The notes below the pieces were generated by a model that saw only the letters and a program-made list of their open reading frames with translations, searched no databases and was not told the DNA's origin. From assembly GCF_021568775.1 (NCBI RefSeq), contig NZ_JAKGSG010000011.1, positions 1 to 64,000 on the forward strand: DNA of 64,000 bases. Reading direction: 5' to 3'. Positions 9,167 to 17,522 of the stretch are shown here, in pieces (position 1 is the stretch's first letter; each line of letters starts with the position of its first letter). The position numbers were made by a program, and so were the translations under genes. The DNA comes from Antribacter soli (GTDB lineage: Bacteria > Actinomycetota > Actinomycetes > Actinomycetales > Cellulomonadaceae).

Positions 9167-9274
9167 GGCGGCCTCCCTTGGTGGGCTTCCGGGCCCGCGC
9201 ACCTCAGCTCGGGCGCGTCTGCCTCGGATGACTCCGACTCTACGCTCCGTACCTGCGGCGCGAGTGAGCTGCGT

Positions 9275-10372
9275 TCAGCGGCCGTACTGACTAGCCACCG
9301 GACACGTGAAGGGATCCCGGGCGCGGTGCTCCACGTCGTTCAGGTACGCGATCACGATCCGGTAGGACGTGAAGAAGCCGACCTCGGTGTAGTTCACGCC
9401 GAGCTGGGAACAGTATTCACGCACGAGGGGCTGAGCACGCTTGAGGTTGGGCCGGGGCATGCTGGGGAACAGGTGGTGCTCGATCTGCCGGTTCAGCCCG
9501 CCCATCAGAAGGTCGATCAGCCAGCCTCCGCGGATGTTGCGGGACATGAGCACCTGCCTGCGGAGGAAGTCGACCTCGGCGTCGGCAGGGACGATCGGCA
9601 TCCCCTTGTGGTTCGGGGCGAAGGCGCCGCCCAGGAGCACACCGAAGACGGCGAGCTGCACGCCGAGGAACGCGATCGCGAGCCCGGGTGGCAGCAGGAC
9701 GACGAGAACGCCGACATACAGGGCGAGTCGCGTGAGCAGGAGGGGCGCCTCGACCCAGCGATGGGGCAACGGTTCCCGGCCCAGGACCGTCCGTACGCTC
9801 TTGACGTGGAGGTTGAGGCCCTCGAGCGTGAGGAGGGGAAGGAAGAACCAACCCTGACGGCGGGCAAACCAACCCCGCCAGCCCCGGCGGCTGGCCAGGA
9901 CGGCGCGAGTGAACGCGATGACCCCCGGTGCGATGTCCGGGTCCTGACCCTCCTGGTTCGGGGCGCTGTGGTGCGCGTTGTGCTTCGTCGTCCACCAGCT
10001 GTAGCTCAGCCCCACGAACGCGTTCGCCAGGATGCGCGCTGCCCAGTCGTTCCACGCCCGCGAACGGAAGACCTGCCGGTGCGCGGTGTCGTGCCCGAGG
10101 AACGCCAGCTGGGCCAGGACGAACGCCATCGCTGCCGCGAGGGCCAGCTGCCACCACGACTCACCGAGCAGCACGACCCAGACCCATACGCACGCCAGAG
10201 CGGCGGCCGTGAGAACGAACCGCGTCCAGTAGTAGCCGAGGCGCCGTCGTAGCAGGCCGGACTCGCGGACGACGCGGGCGAGGACCGAGTAGTCGTTCGT
10301 CACCCGTCGCGCGGCCGGACGCACGCGTTCAGACCTGGCTCCGACCAGGGGGTGCTCACTCGAAGCGGACAC
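9275..10372 (-). CDS. Membrane fatty-acid desaturase (acyl-lipid/acyl-CoA type)
   Basis: A 365-residue integral membrane di-iron desaturase. All three histidine boxes are present: HDTAH at residues 94-98, HNAHH at 131-135 and QIEHH at 296-300. The QIEHH form is typical of the front-end/linoleoyl-CoA desaturase branch, but there is no fused cytochrome b5. It should introduce a cis double bond into membrane fatty acids, with ferredoxin or a flavodoxin-like carrier as electron donor. Its first 17 bases overlap the end of the upstream unknown gene. Regiospecificity cannot be judged from sequence. Confidence 0.92.
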   Translation of the reverse strand: MSASSEHPLVGARSERVRPAARRVTNDYSVLARVVRESGLLRRRLGYYWTRFVLTAAALACVWVWVVLLGESWWQLALAAAMAFVLAQLAFLGHDTAHRQVFRSRAWNDWAARILANAFVGLSYSWWTTKHNAHHSAPNQEGQDPDIAPGVIAFTRAVLASRRGWRGWFARRQGWFFLPLLTLEGLNLHVKSVRTVLGREPLPHRWVEAPLLLTRLALYVGVLVVLLPPGLAIAFLGVQLAVFGVLLGGAFAPNHKGMPIVPADAEVDFLRRQVLMSRNIRGGWLIDLLMGGLNRQIEHHLFPSMPRPNLKRAQPLVREYCSQLGVNYTEVGFFTSYRIVIAYLNDVEHRARDPFTCPVASQYGR

Positions 10373-10802
10373 GCTCGGCCTCGACCTTCACGGCGGCCGC
10401 GCGGCGAGCTTCTCCCGCCCGCCACTCGTCAGCCTCGGCGGCCTGCCGCGTCCGCTCTGCCGTGATCTCCTCGTTGACACCTCGCAGCACCGCGGCGATC
10501 TCGCCGGCCAGCCCGCTCTCGAGCATCGCCAGGTTCGTGTTCTCGATCAGCAGCCGGCGGTCGGCGACCGCGAGCTGGATTCCCTCGTATCCCCGATCGG
10601 CCAGCAGCCGGCTTACGGAAGGCTGCTCGATGAGCGCCTGCTCCTGGGGAAGGACGCGACGGTTGAAGACCGCTGCGACGGTGTACCGGTCGGGAGCCTT
10701 CGTCGTGCCCAGCTCCGGGGGCAAGGCGGTGTCAAGAACACCGCGCAGGTGCAAGGCGGGGTCGTGCGGTGTCTCGGAAGGAGATGGCGTGGAGACGTCC
10801 AT
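10356..10802 (-). CDS. Unrecognised 148-aa protein upstream of the desaturase
   Basis: I do not recognise this protein. It has no signal peptide or membrane helix. The centre (residues ~40-100) looks folded and the C-terminal ~45 residues (VNEEITAERTRQAAEADEWR...) are highly charged and probably a long helix or coiled coil. The ATG at 10802 has only a weak ribosome site. It overlaps the desaturase start by 17 bases in another frame, which supports co-expression. The sequence is free of stops in a GC-rich context, so a chance reading frame cannot be fully excluded. Confidence 0.5.
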   Translation of the reverse strand: MDVSTPSPSETPHDPALHLRGVLDTALPPELGTTKAPDRYTVAAVFNRRVLPQEQALIEQPSVSRLLADRGYEGIQLAVADRRLLIENTNLAMLESGLAGEIAAVLRGVNEEITAERTRQAAEADEWRAGEARRAAAVKVEAERVRFE

Positions 10803-11092
10803 GGCTACATCCGATCACCAAAGCCGGTTCGTCGCCTCACGTCCGTCGTCGCACGACTCGAGGCTGCCCGCGTACTGCTTCCGCAGCAGGAACGATGACG
10901 ACGCTGGGCCGACGGCGCGGGCCGCTCACCAGGGCATTCTTGCGGTGCCGGAGCCCACCTGGAAAGGAAGGTCCCCGGTATCCCCGCCATCCGCGGTGCC
11001 ATCGACGGCGCGCCCACACGCGACGTCAGTTCCGCCGCCAGGAATAGATAGGTTCGGTCCCGCCAGATATGTCCGTTCTCGAGGAGTCAGCA
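10803..11092. other. Divergent intergenic region
   Basis: These 290 bases separate the minus-strand unknown gene from the response regulator. A possible -10 box for the regulator is TAGGTT (11049-11054). GAGGAG at 11081-11086 sets the TTG start at 11093. I see no RNA gene or repeat here. Confidence 0.5.
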
Positions 11093-11812
11093 TTGTCCGC
11101 TCGTGACCGCGGCACGGACGTGGGCCCCTCGGCTCACGGGCAGGGGGCTCGAGTTCTGGTCATCGCCGACGACGACGCCGTGCTCGACCTGGTGACACCG
11201 ACCCTGGGCCTGGCTGGCTACGAGGTCGACCAGGTGAGCAGCGGCGCGTCCGGGCTCGAGCGCATGCTCGACGAGCTGTTCGACCTCGCCGTGATCGACA
11301 CGAGCCTGCCCGGGCTGCGTCGGATCCCGCGGCGGCCGCTGTCCGACGTCGGCGCACCCGCCGTGCTGTTCCTCGTGCCGGACACGCTCCTCGAGACCGT
11401 CGCGTCCGAGGTCGGCATCAGCGGACACGACTACCTCAGCAAACCGTTCCGCATCGCCGACCTGCTTGTGCGGGTCCGTCTGCTCTTGCGGGACCGGGTC
11501 GCCGGCGGCCGCCGGCGCGTGCTGAACCATGGCGACCTGCGTCTGGACGGCGCCACCTTTCGCGCCTGGCGGGGTGAACGCGAGCTCGACCTCAGCCCCG
11601 CCGAGTACCGGCTCCTGTGGGAGCTGGTGCTGAACGCCGGGACCGTGCTGTCCAAGGAGCAGATCGCCCGGGGCGTGTGGGGCGAGCTGCGCGGCGACAA
11701 CGCGATCGAGCGACTCGTCTCGCGCCTGCGCCAGAAGGTGGATGCGTCCGGCCCGGCGCTGATCCGCACGCACCGCGGGTTCGGCTACTCGCTCACCCGG
11801 GCCGCGCGCTGA
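11093..11812 (+). CDS. OmpR/PhoB-family response regulator, orphan
   Basis: A ~239-residue two-domain regulator. The receiver domain has the acidic pocket (VLVIADDDAVL), the phospho-acceptor aspartate in AVIDTSLPG (residue 69 from this start) and the conserved lysine in SKPF. The DNA-binding domain is a winged helix starting at about HGDLRLDG and ending RTHRGFGYSL. TTG at 11093 is chosen because GAGGAG lies 6 bases upstream; an in-frame ATG at 11069 has no ribosome site. No histidine kinase is adjacent. The receiver loop after the phospho-acceptor (LRRIPRRPL) is divergent. Confidence 0.88.
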   Translation: MSARDRGTDVGPSAHGQGARVLVIADDDAVLDLVTPTLGLAGYEVDQVSSGASGLERMLDELFDLAVIDTSLPGLRRIPRRPLSDVGAPAVLFLVPDTLLETVASEVGISGHDYLSKPFRIADLLVRVRLLLRDRVAGGRRRVLNHGDLRLDGATFRAWRGERELDLSPAEYRLLWELVLNAGTVLSKEQIARGVWGELRGDNAIERLVSRLRQKVDASGPALIRTHRGFGYSLTRAAR

Positions 11813-11972
11813 CGCTGCCGTGTGACCTGCGCCACGTCAGGTTCCTGTCAGGGACCCGTCCGGGCTGCGTCAGCCGGCCCTGATGTGCTGGACCAGCTGC
11901 GCCGCAGGGGCTCGTCCAGCCCTCGGCTCGCAGGCGACACGCCTGGTAGGACCTACTGATGAAGGAGTCCTG

Positions 11973-13214
11973 ATGACCGACACCGTGCTCACGGACGCGG
12001 CGCACCCGATGCCGCACATCACCGGCTACCCCGCCGCACGCGACGCCCGCTGCCCGTTCAACCCGCCGGCCGAGGTGCGGACGAAGACCTCCGAACGGCC
12101 GGTGACGAAGGTCCAGATCTGGGACGGCAGCACGCCCTGGCTGGTCACCCGGTACGCGGACCAGCACGCGCTGCTGACGGACCCGCGCCTCAGCATCGAC
12201 GAGACGCTTCCGGGCTTCCCGCACATGACCCGCGGCCGCTCCGAGACGGCCAAGCACACCCCGCCACTGATCACCAACACCGACGCCCCGGAGCACACCC
12301 GGCTGCGCCGCATGGTCAACATGCCGTTCTCCGTCAAGCGCGTCGAGGCGCTCCGTCGGTCGATCCAGAAGATCGTCGACGACCTCATCGACACCATGCT
12401 CGCCGGCAACGGGCCGGTCGACCTGGTCAAGGCCCTCGGCCTGCCGGTGCCGACGCTGGTGATCTCCGAGCTTCTCGGCGTTCCGTACGACGACCACGAG
12501 TTCTTCCAGCGCAACAGCAACGTCACGGTGAGCCACACCGCCACCGAGGAGGAGGTGGCCGCCGCCAGCGGTGCGCTCGCGGGCTACCTCGGCGAGCTGA
12601 TCGACCGCAAGATGGCCGAGCCCGAGGACGACGTGCTCTCCGAGCTGGCCGCGAAGGTGACCGCCGGCGAGATGGCGCGCATGGAGGCGGTCATCATGGG
12701 CGTGGCCATCCTCATCGCGGGGCACGAGACGTCGGCGAACATGATCTCGCTCGGCACCCTCGTGCTCCTCCAGAACCCGGACCAGCTCGACGCCCTGCGC
12801 GGCGCAGAGAGCCCGAAGGCCGTGGCGGCCGCGGTCGAGGAGCTCCTGCGCTACCTCACGATCGTGCACACCGGCGTCCGGCGCATCGCGCTGGAGGACA
12901 TCGCGATCGGCGGCGAGGTGATCAAGGCCGGCGACGGGGTGATCCTCGACCTCTCGGCGGCGAACTGGGACCCCGAGGAGTTTGCGGAGCCCGACCGTCT
13001 CGACCTGACCCGGTCGGCCCGGCACCACCACGCTTTCGGCTACGGTGCGCACCAGTGCCTGGGCCAGACCCTGGCGCGCGTCGAGCTGCAGGTGGTCTAC
13101 AGCACGCTGTACCGGCGGATCCCCACCCTGCGGCTTGCTGTGCCGCCTGACGAGATCGAGTTCGCCTTCGAGGGCGTCGCTTACGGGCTGCGCTCGCTGC
13201 CGGTCACCTGGTGA
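11973..13214 (+). CDS. Cytochrome P450 monooxygenase
   Basis: A 413-residue soluble bacterial P450 (class I). The I-helix oxygen-binding motif is AGHETS (249-254), the ExxR pair is E290/R293 and the haem thiolate is C362 in FGYGAHQC (355-362). The start is ATG 11973, with GAAGGAG 5 bases upstream; a longer frame from 11883 has no ribosome site. It is followed by its own ferredoxin (37-base gap) and ferredoxin reductase, so a complete NAD(P)H-to-P450 electron chain is encoded together. The substrate is unknown; the fold resembles CYP105-like actinobacterial enzymes. Confidence 0.95.
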   Translation: MTDTVLTDAAHPMPHITGYPAARDARCPFNPPAEVRTKTSERPVTKVQIWDGSTPWLVTRYADQHALLTDPRLSIDETLPGFPHMTRGRSETAKHTPPLITNTDAPEHTRLRRMVNMPFSVKRVEALRRSIQKIVDDLIDTMLAGNGPVDLVKALGLPVPTLVISELLGVPYDDHEFFQRNSNVTVSHTATEEEVAAASGALAGYLGELIDRKMAEPEDDVLSELAAKVTAGEMARMEAVIMGVAILIAGHETSANMISLGTLVLLQNPDQLDALRGAESPKAVAAAVEELLRYLTIVHTGVRRIALEDIAIGGEVIKAGDGVILDLSAANWDPEEFAEPDRLDLTRSARHHHAFGYGAHQCLGQTLARVELQVVYSTLYRRIPTLRLAVPPDEIEFAFEGVAYGLRSLPVTW

Positions 13215-13251
13215 CTTTCTCGTCCATCCCAACTCTCCTGGAGAAGATCTG

Positions 13252-13455
13252 ATGACCTTTCATGTCGAGCTCGACGAGCCCAGGTGTGTGGCGTCGGGGC
13301 AGTGCGCGGTCGTGGCCCCGGACGTGTTCGACCAGCGCGACGACGACGGCGTGGCCGTGATCCTCGACGAGTCGCCGGCCGACGACCTGCTGGACGACGT
13401 GCGCGAGGCCGTCGCCATCTGTCCGGCGGCGGCGTTGCGGCTGGTCGAGGGGTGA
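13252..13455 (+). CDS. Small 3Fe-4S ferredoxin partner of the P450
   Basis: A 67-residue ferredoxin. The cysteines are C12 and C18 (CVASGQC) and one in the C-terminal AICPAAAL. Having three cluster cysteines rather than four points to a [3Fe-4S] ferredoxin, the type that normally feeds actinobacterial P450s. The ATG at 13252 follows a CTGGAGAAG ribosome site. Its stop overlaps the reductase start (GTGA at 13452-13455), so both are translated in a coupled way. Confidence 0.92.
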   Translation: MTFHVELDEPRCVASGQCAVVAPDVFDQRDDDGVAVILDESPADDLLDDVREAVAICPAAALRLVEG

Positions 13456-14636
13456 ACCGCGTCGTCGTCGTCGGGGCGTCCGCGGCCGGGCTGACCACCG
13501 CCGAGGCCCTGCGTCGCGAGGGGTACGCCGGGGGGATCACGGTGGTGGGTGCCGAGGTGCACCTGCCCTACGACCGCCCGCCGCTGTCGAAGCAGATCCT
13601 CAGCGGAGAGTGGGAGCCGGACCGGCTCCCCCTCCGGCCAGCGGCCGATGTCGACGCCCTGGGGCTCGACCTACGTCTCGGCGTCACCGCGACGGGGGTG
13701 GACACGGCCGCGCGGACGGTCGCGACGGACACCGGGGAGCAGCTCGCCTATGACGCGCTCGTCGTGGCGACCGGAGTGCGCCCGCGCAGGTTGCCCGGTG
13801 CGACGGCCCACGTCCTGCGGACCCAGCAGGACGCGCTCGCCCTGCGTGAGCGCCTGCGGCCGGGCCGCCGGCTCGCCGTCGTCGGCGCAGGGTTCCTCGG
13901 TGCGGAGGTCACCGCCGTCGCGCGCGGCCTCGGTTGTGAGGTGACGCTCATCGAGCCGGCTTCCGTTCCGCTCGCGCACGCCGTCGGTGCGGTCGTCGGT
14001 GAGGTGCTCAGCCGAGCGCACGTCGAGCACGGCGTCGACCTGCGCACCGGCGTCGGGGTCGTCGCCGTGCACCCCGAAGGGGTCGAGCTCGCCGACAGCA
14101 CGATGGTGGAGGCGGACGACGTGCTCACCGCGATCGGCTCCGTCCCCAACACCGAGTGGCTGGAAGGCAGCGGCCTGCCGGTCGCGGACGGGCTCGTGTG
14201 CGACGCGACCTGCCGGGCCGCGCCCGGCGTGTACGGAGCAGGTGACGTCGCCCGGTGGGACCATCCGTCGTTCGGCGTGTCGATGCGCATCGAGCACCGC
14301 ACGAACGCCTCCGAGCAGGGGCTGGCGGTTGCCCGGAACCTCCTGAGTCCCGACGCGCCGCGACCGTTCGCGCCCGTGCCGTACTTCTGGTCCGACCAGT
14401 ACGAGATGAAGGTCCAGGCGTACGGCTACCTGCGCGGGCACGACGCCGTCGAGATCGTCGAGGGCGACCTTGCCGAGCGCCGGTTCGTCGCTGCGTACCG
14501 GACCGCCGACCGCCTCGCGGGCGTGCTCACCGTCGGTATGCCTCCGCGGGTGCTGCGCACCTGGCGAAACGCCGTGGCAGGCGGCGCCCCGTGGCGTGAC
14601 GTCGTCGCGGGACCCGGCGGTCTCGCCGTGGTCTGA
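13452..14636 (+). CDS. FAD-dependent ferredoxin reductase of the P450 system
   Basis: A 394-residue pyridine-nucleotide-disulphide-oxidoreductase-type flavoprotein. FAD binds at the N-terminal VVVVGASAAGLTTAEAL, NAD(P)H at VVGAGFLGAEV (residues ~140-150) and the second FAD contact is VYGAGDVA. A rhodocoxin/putidaredoxin-reductase-like C-terminal domain follows (YFWSDQY). The GTG start at 13452 overlaps the ferredoxin stop. It passes electrons from NAD(P)H to the ferredoxin for the P450. The unit ends 86 bases before a strong palindromic element. Confidence 0.93.
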   Translation: MNRVVVVGASAAGLTTAEALRREGYAGGITVVGAEVHLPYDRPPLSKQILSGEWEPDRLPLRPAADVDALGLDLRLGVTATGVDTAARTVATDTGEQLAYDALVVATGVRPRRLPGATAHVLRTQQDALALRERLRPGRRLAVVGAGFLGAEVTAVARGLGCEVTLIEPASVPLAHAVGAVVGEVLSRAHVEHGVDLRTGVGVVAVHPEGVELADSTMVEADDVLTAIGSVPNTEWLEGSGLPVADGLVCDATCRAAPGVYGAGDVARWDHPSFGVSMRIEHRTNASEQGLAVARNLLSPDAPRPFAPVPYFWSDQYEMKVQAYGYLRGHDAVEIVEGDLAERRFVAAYRTADRLAGVLTVGMPPRVLRTWRNAVAGGAPWRDVVAGPGGLAVV

Positions 14637-14722
14637 CGACGGCGAGGCCGGCGCCGGTCGGCGTCCGCCGACGGCGCTCGCCGGGCGCGCGCTGGTCCGG
14701 CTGACCGTCGTCAGGGGACGCG

Positions 14723-14780
14723 CCGACCAGGACCTGGGTTGCGGAAAGCCGTCCCTTACCGCAACCCAGGTCCTGGTCGG
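14723..14780. repeat. Palindromic element copy B (perfect 22-bp arms)
   Basis: The arms at 14723-14744 and 14759-14780 are perfectly complementary over 22 bp (left arm starts CCGACCAGGACCTGGGTTGC). They enclose a 14-base loop. It sits between the ferredoxin reductase stop and the flavodoxin gene, where it could serve as a terminator or message stabiliser. It matches the copies near 1.87 kb and inside tatD. Confidence 0.88.
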
Positions 14781-14916
14781 CACGGTTCGTCCAAGGCGGA
14801 CCCGCCGAGGGACCTAAGTCCCCCGGCAATCGGGCCGCCTGCCTCTGCCGGGCGTGAGCCCCGGGGAGTGATCTGGGAGGGAGATCATCCTCGGCACAGG
14901 AGAGAGGTTCACCACC

Positions 14917-15432
14917 ATGGACGCGGTCATCGTCTACGAGAGCAGCTTCGGCAACACAGCCACCATCGCCCGCGCGATCGGGGACGGCATCGCGCGGCAC
15001 ATGCCCGTACGCGTCGTCTCGGTCGACGACCCGGCCGCCGTGCGTGGCCAGGACCCGGACACGCTGGTCGTCGTCGGCGGCCCGACGCACGCCTTCAGCA
15101 TGAGCAGGCCGCAGACCCGCGACGACGCCGAGAAGCGCGGAGCGCCGCACGAGGGCACCGGAATCCGTGAGTGGATCGGGACGCTGCCCGCCGACGGCGG
15201 TGGCCGCTACGCCACCTTCGACACCCGCATCAACGGCGTGCGGCACCTGCCCGGCTCCGCGGCACGCGCGGCGGAGCGCGCACTGCGCCGTCGGGGGCTG
15301 CGCACCGTGGGGAGCGCGGAGTCGTTCTACGTCGCCGACACGGAGGGGCCGCTCCTGCCCGACGAGGAGGCGCGTGCCCGAGCGTGGGGCGAGCACCTCG
15401 CCGAGGCGGTCGAGGAGATGCGCGGCCGCTGA
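14917..15432 (+). CDS. Flavodoxin-like protein
   Basis: A 171-residue flavodoxin-fold protein. The FMN phosphate loop is SSFGNTATIA at residues ~9-18, and GGPTHAF contributes the second flavin contact. A strong AGGAGAGAGG ribosome site precedes the ATG. It could transfer electrons, for example to the desaturase or P450, or act as an NAD(P)H-quinone-type flavoprotein; neither is shown by the sequence. It is monocistronic. Confidence 0.85.
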   Translation: MDAVIVYESSFGNTATIARAIGDGIARHMPVRVVSVDDPAAVRGQDPDTLVVVGGPTHAFSMSRPQTRDDAEKRGAPHEGTGIREWIGTLPADGGGRYATFDTRINGVRHLPGSAARAAERALRRRGLRTVGSAESFYVADTEGPLLPDEEARARAWGEHLAEAVEEMRGR

Positions 15433-15541
15433 CGGGCGGCGGCCGCACACGTGAGGGAGGGTATGGCAGTACCTGGTACGGCAGGCGTCCTGGCTCCGAT
15501 CATGGGGGTGCACCATCCCTGATCCCTCGAAGGAGCACTCC

Positions 15542-15817
15542 ATGACCGCGGACGACGACGCCCGCGCGGCCGGCGAGGCGGGAGCCGACCACGTGGCGGC
15601 GCTCCGCGCGAGCTACGCAGCGCAGTGCCGGGCCATGGTCGCCGGCGACGCCGACGCGCTCGGCCGCCTGCTGGCGGACGGCTTCACGCTGACCCACATG
15701 ACCGGCACCGTGCAGTCGAAGGAGCAGTGGCTCGCCGACGTCCGGTCGGGCGAGATGGCATCACCGTCTTCGCCGGCGTGGCTCTGGCCCCGCGCCTGCG
15801 CATCGCCGCACCGCTGA
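15542..15817 (+). pseudogene. SnoaL/DUF4440-like gene, 3' end lost
   Basis: The start has a strong GAAGGAG site. The first ~72 residues read as the N-terminal half of a SnoaL-like/DUF4440 (NTF2-fold) protein, including the typical SKEQWLADVRSGEM. After 15757 homology stops and the remaining 20 residues are out-of-frame antiporter sequence. Intact relatives run to ~120-130 residues. The junction abuts an antiporter gene that lacks its own start, so a deletion has removed the end of this gene, the intergenic region and the first antiporter codons. Confidence 0.7.
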
Positions 15818-17311
15818 TCCTCCTGGTCTTCGGGCTCGCGCTCGGGTTCGTGCCGGCACTGCGGGAGATCGAGCTGGAGCCCGAGATGGTCCTGCTCCTG
15901 TTCCTGCCGGTCATGCTCTTCTGGGAGAGCCTCACGACGTCGCTGCGCACGATCCGGCGCGACCTCCGGGGCATCGTGCTCATGAGCACGCTCCCTCGTC
16001 GTCGCGACCGCGTTCGCCGTCGCGTGGGTGGCCAACCTGCTGGGCGTGCCCTGGCACGCGGCGCTGATCCTGGGTGCCGCCGTCGCGCCGCCCGACGCGA
16101 CCGCGGTCGCCGCGCTCGGTCGCACCCTGCCGCACCGCAACTTCATGCTGCTCAAGGCGGAGAGCCTCACCAACGACGGCACGGCGCTCGTGGTCTACGC
16201 GATCGCGGTCGGGGTCGCGGTGGGCGGCCACTACACGCCTCTGGCCGTCACGGGCCTGGTGCTGCTGTCGTACCTCGGCGGCATCGCGGCCGGCGCGGTG
16301 GTCGCGGGCGTGGCGTACCTCGTGATGCGGCGGTTGCGTGACTCGACGGCGATCAACGTCGCGCTCCTGCTGACCCCGTTCACGGCCTACCTGCAGGCCG
16401 AGCTGTTCGGAGCGTCCGGCGTCCTGGCGGTCGTCGTGGCGGGACTCGTGATCGCCTTCGTCTCGCCCCGGATCAGCACTGCGGGATCGCGCAGGATGAC
16501 GGAGGGGGCGTGGCCCCTGGGCTCGGTTCTCCTCAACGGCTCGCTGTTCGTGCTGATCGGTCTCGAGGTGCAGGCCGTGGCGCGCGAGCTGGACGCGGCG
16601 GAGCTCGGTCGGCTGACCGTCGTCGTCGTCGCGGTGTGGCTCACGCTCCTGGTCGTGCGGTTCGTGTTCCAGGTGACGAGCGTGTCGCTCATCCGGCTCC
16701 TCGACCGGCGACCGTCGCAGCTCGCGCGGCGGATGAGTCACCGTACACGCGTCGTGAGCGCTGTGGCGGGGTTCCGCGGTGCCGTCTCGCTCGCGATCGC
16801 CCTGTCCGTGCCGGTGGTCCTGGACGACGGCTCGGCGTTCCCGGGGCGTGAGGCCATCGTCTTCGTGACCGCGGGCGTCATCATCCTGACCCTTCTCGTC
16901 CAGGGGCCGCTCCTGCCCGCCGTCGTCCGGTGGGCGCGGTTCCCCGCGGACACTGCTTCCACCGACGAGCAGCGGTTCGCCGAGCGCGCGATGAGGGACG
17001 CGGCCATCGCCGCCGTGCCAGGGCTCGCGAGGGAGCACGGCATCCGTGACGAGGTGCGCGATCGCGTGGCGCGCGACTACCAGGAGCTGGTCGAGCTCGT
17101 CGAAGAGCACGAGCAGGAGCGGGACGGCGACTCGCCCCCGAGCCGCCACGAGGAGCTCACGCGGCTGCGTCTCGCCGTTCTCGACCACAAGCGCGAGGTG
17201 CTGACGCGCTTCGTCCGGGAGGGCGTCGTCGACGGCTCGGTCGCCCTGCAGATCCAGATGCGGCTCGACGTCGAGGAGCTGCGCCTGACGGGCGTCGAGC
17301 CCCTCGACTGA
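15757..17311 (+). pseudogene. Na+/H+ antiporter (CPA1/NhaP), start lost and frameshifted
   Basis: From 15757 the frame reads GITVFAGVALAPRL..., continuing to LRGIVLMSTL at 15993. One extra C in the CCC at 15993-15995 then shifts the frame, and the reading resumes to 17311. Together the parts give a ~515-residue CPA1 antiporter with the ion-site segment GAAVAPPDATAVAAL, later membrane helices and a cytosolic C-terminal helix-rich tail. The first residues and ribosome site are missing because of the fusion with the SnoaL-like gene. Removing one C restores a single frame. If real, the damage inactivates the pump; sequence error is equally possible. The stop codon is the first triplet of a repeat element. 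Confidence 0.8.
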
Positions 17312-17515
17312 GCCGGAGGTGCAGCGCAGGGTGAGGGCCGAGGTACGAGGCACGCGCCCGGAGCGGAACCGCGGGCTCAGGCGAGAGACAACCTCGACTG
17401 AGCCGGAGGTGCAGCGCAGGGTGGGGGCCGAGGTACGAGGCACGCGCCCCGGAGCGGAACCGCAGGCTCGGGCGAGAAACAAGTTCGACTGAGCCGGAGG
17501 TGCAGCGCAGGGTGG
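17308..17515. repeat. Tandem copies of a ~73-bp stop-codon element
   Basis: There are three copies with a period of 90-91 bases, starting near 17308, 17398 and 17488; the third is cut off at ~17515. Unit 1 is bounded by CTGAGCC (17308-17314) and its complement GGCTCAG (17374-17380). The duplicated segment includes the last antiporter codons (CTCGACTGA). The first TGA is the actual antiporter stop. A related copy in the other orientation lies at 54331-54404. Confidence 0.85.
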
Positions 17516-17522
17516 GCCTTCG

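Noticed and set aside
10462-11106. 214-codon plus-strand frame opposite the unknown gene
   Set aside because: Ser/Arg-rich shadow frame running through the response-regulator start; no ribosome site.
11883-11972. N-terminal extension of the P450
   Set aside because: ATG 11973 has a strong ribosome site and matches normal P450 starts; the extension has neither.
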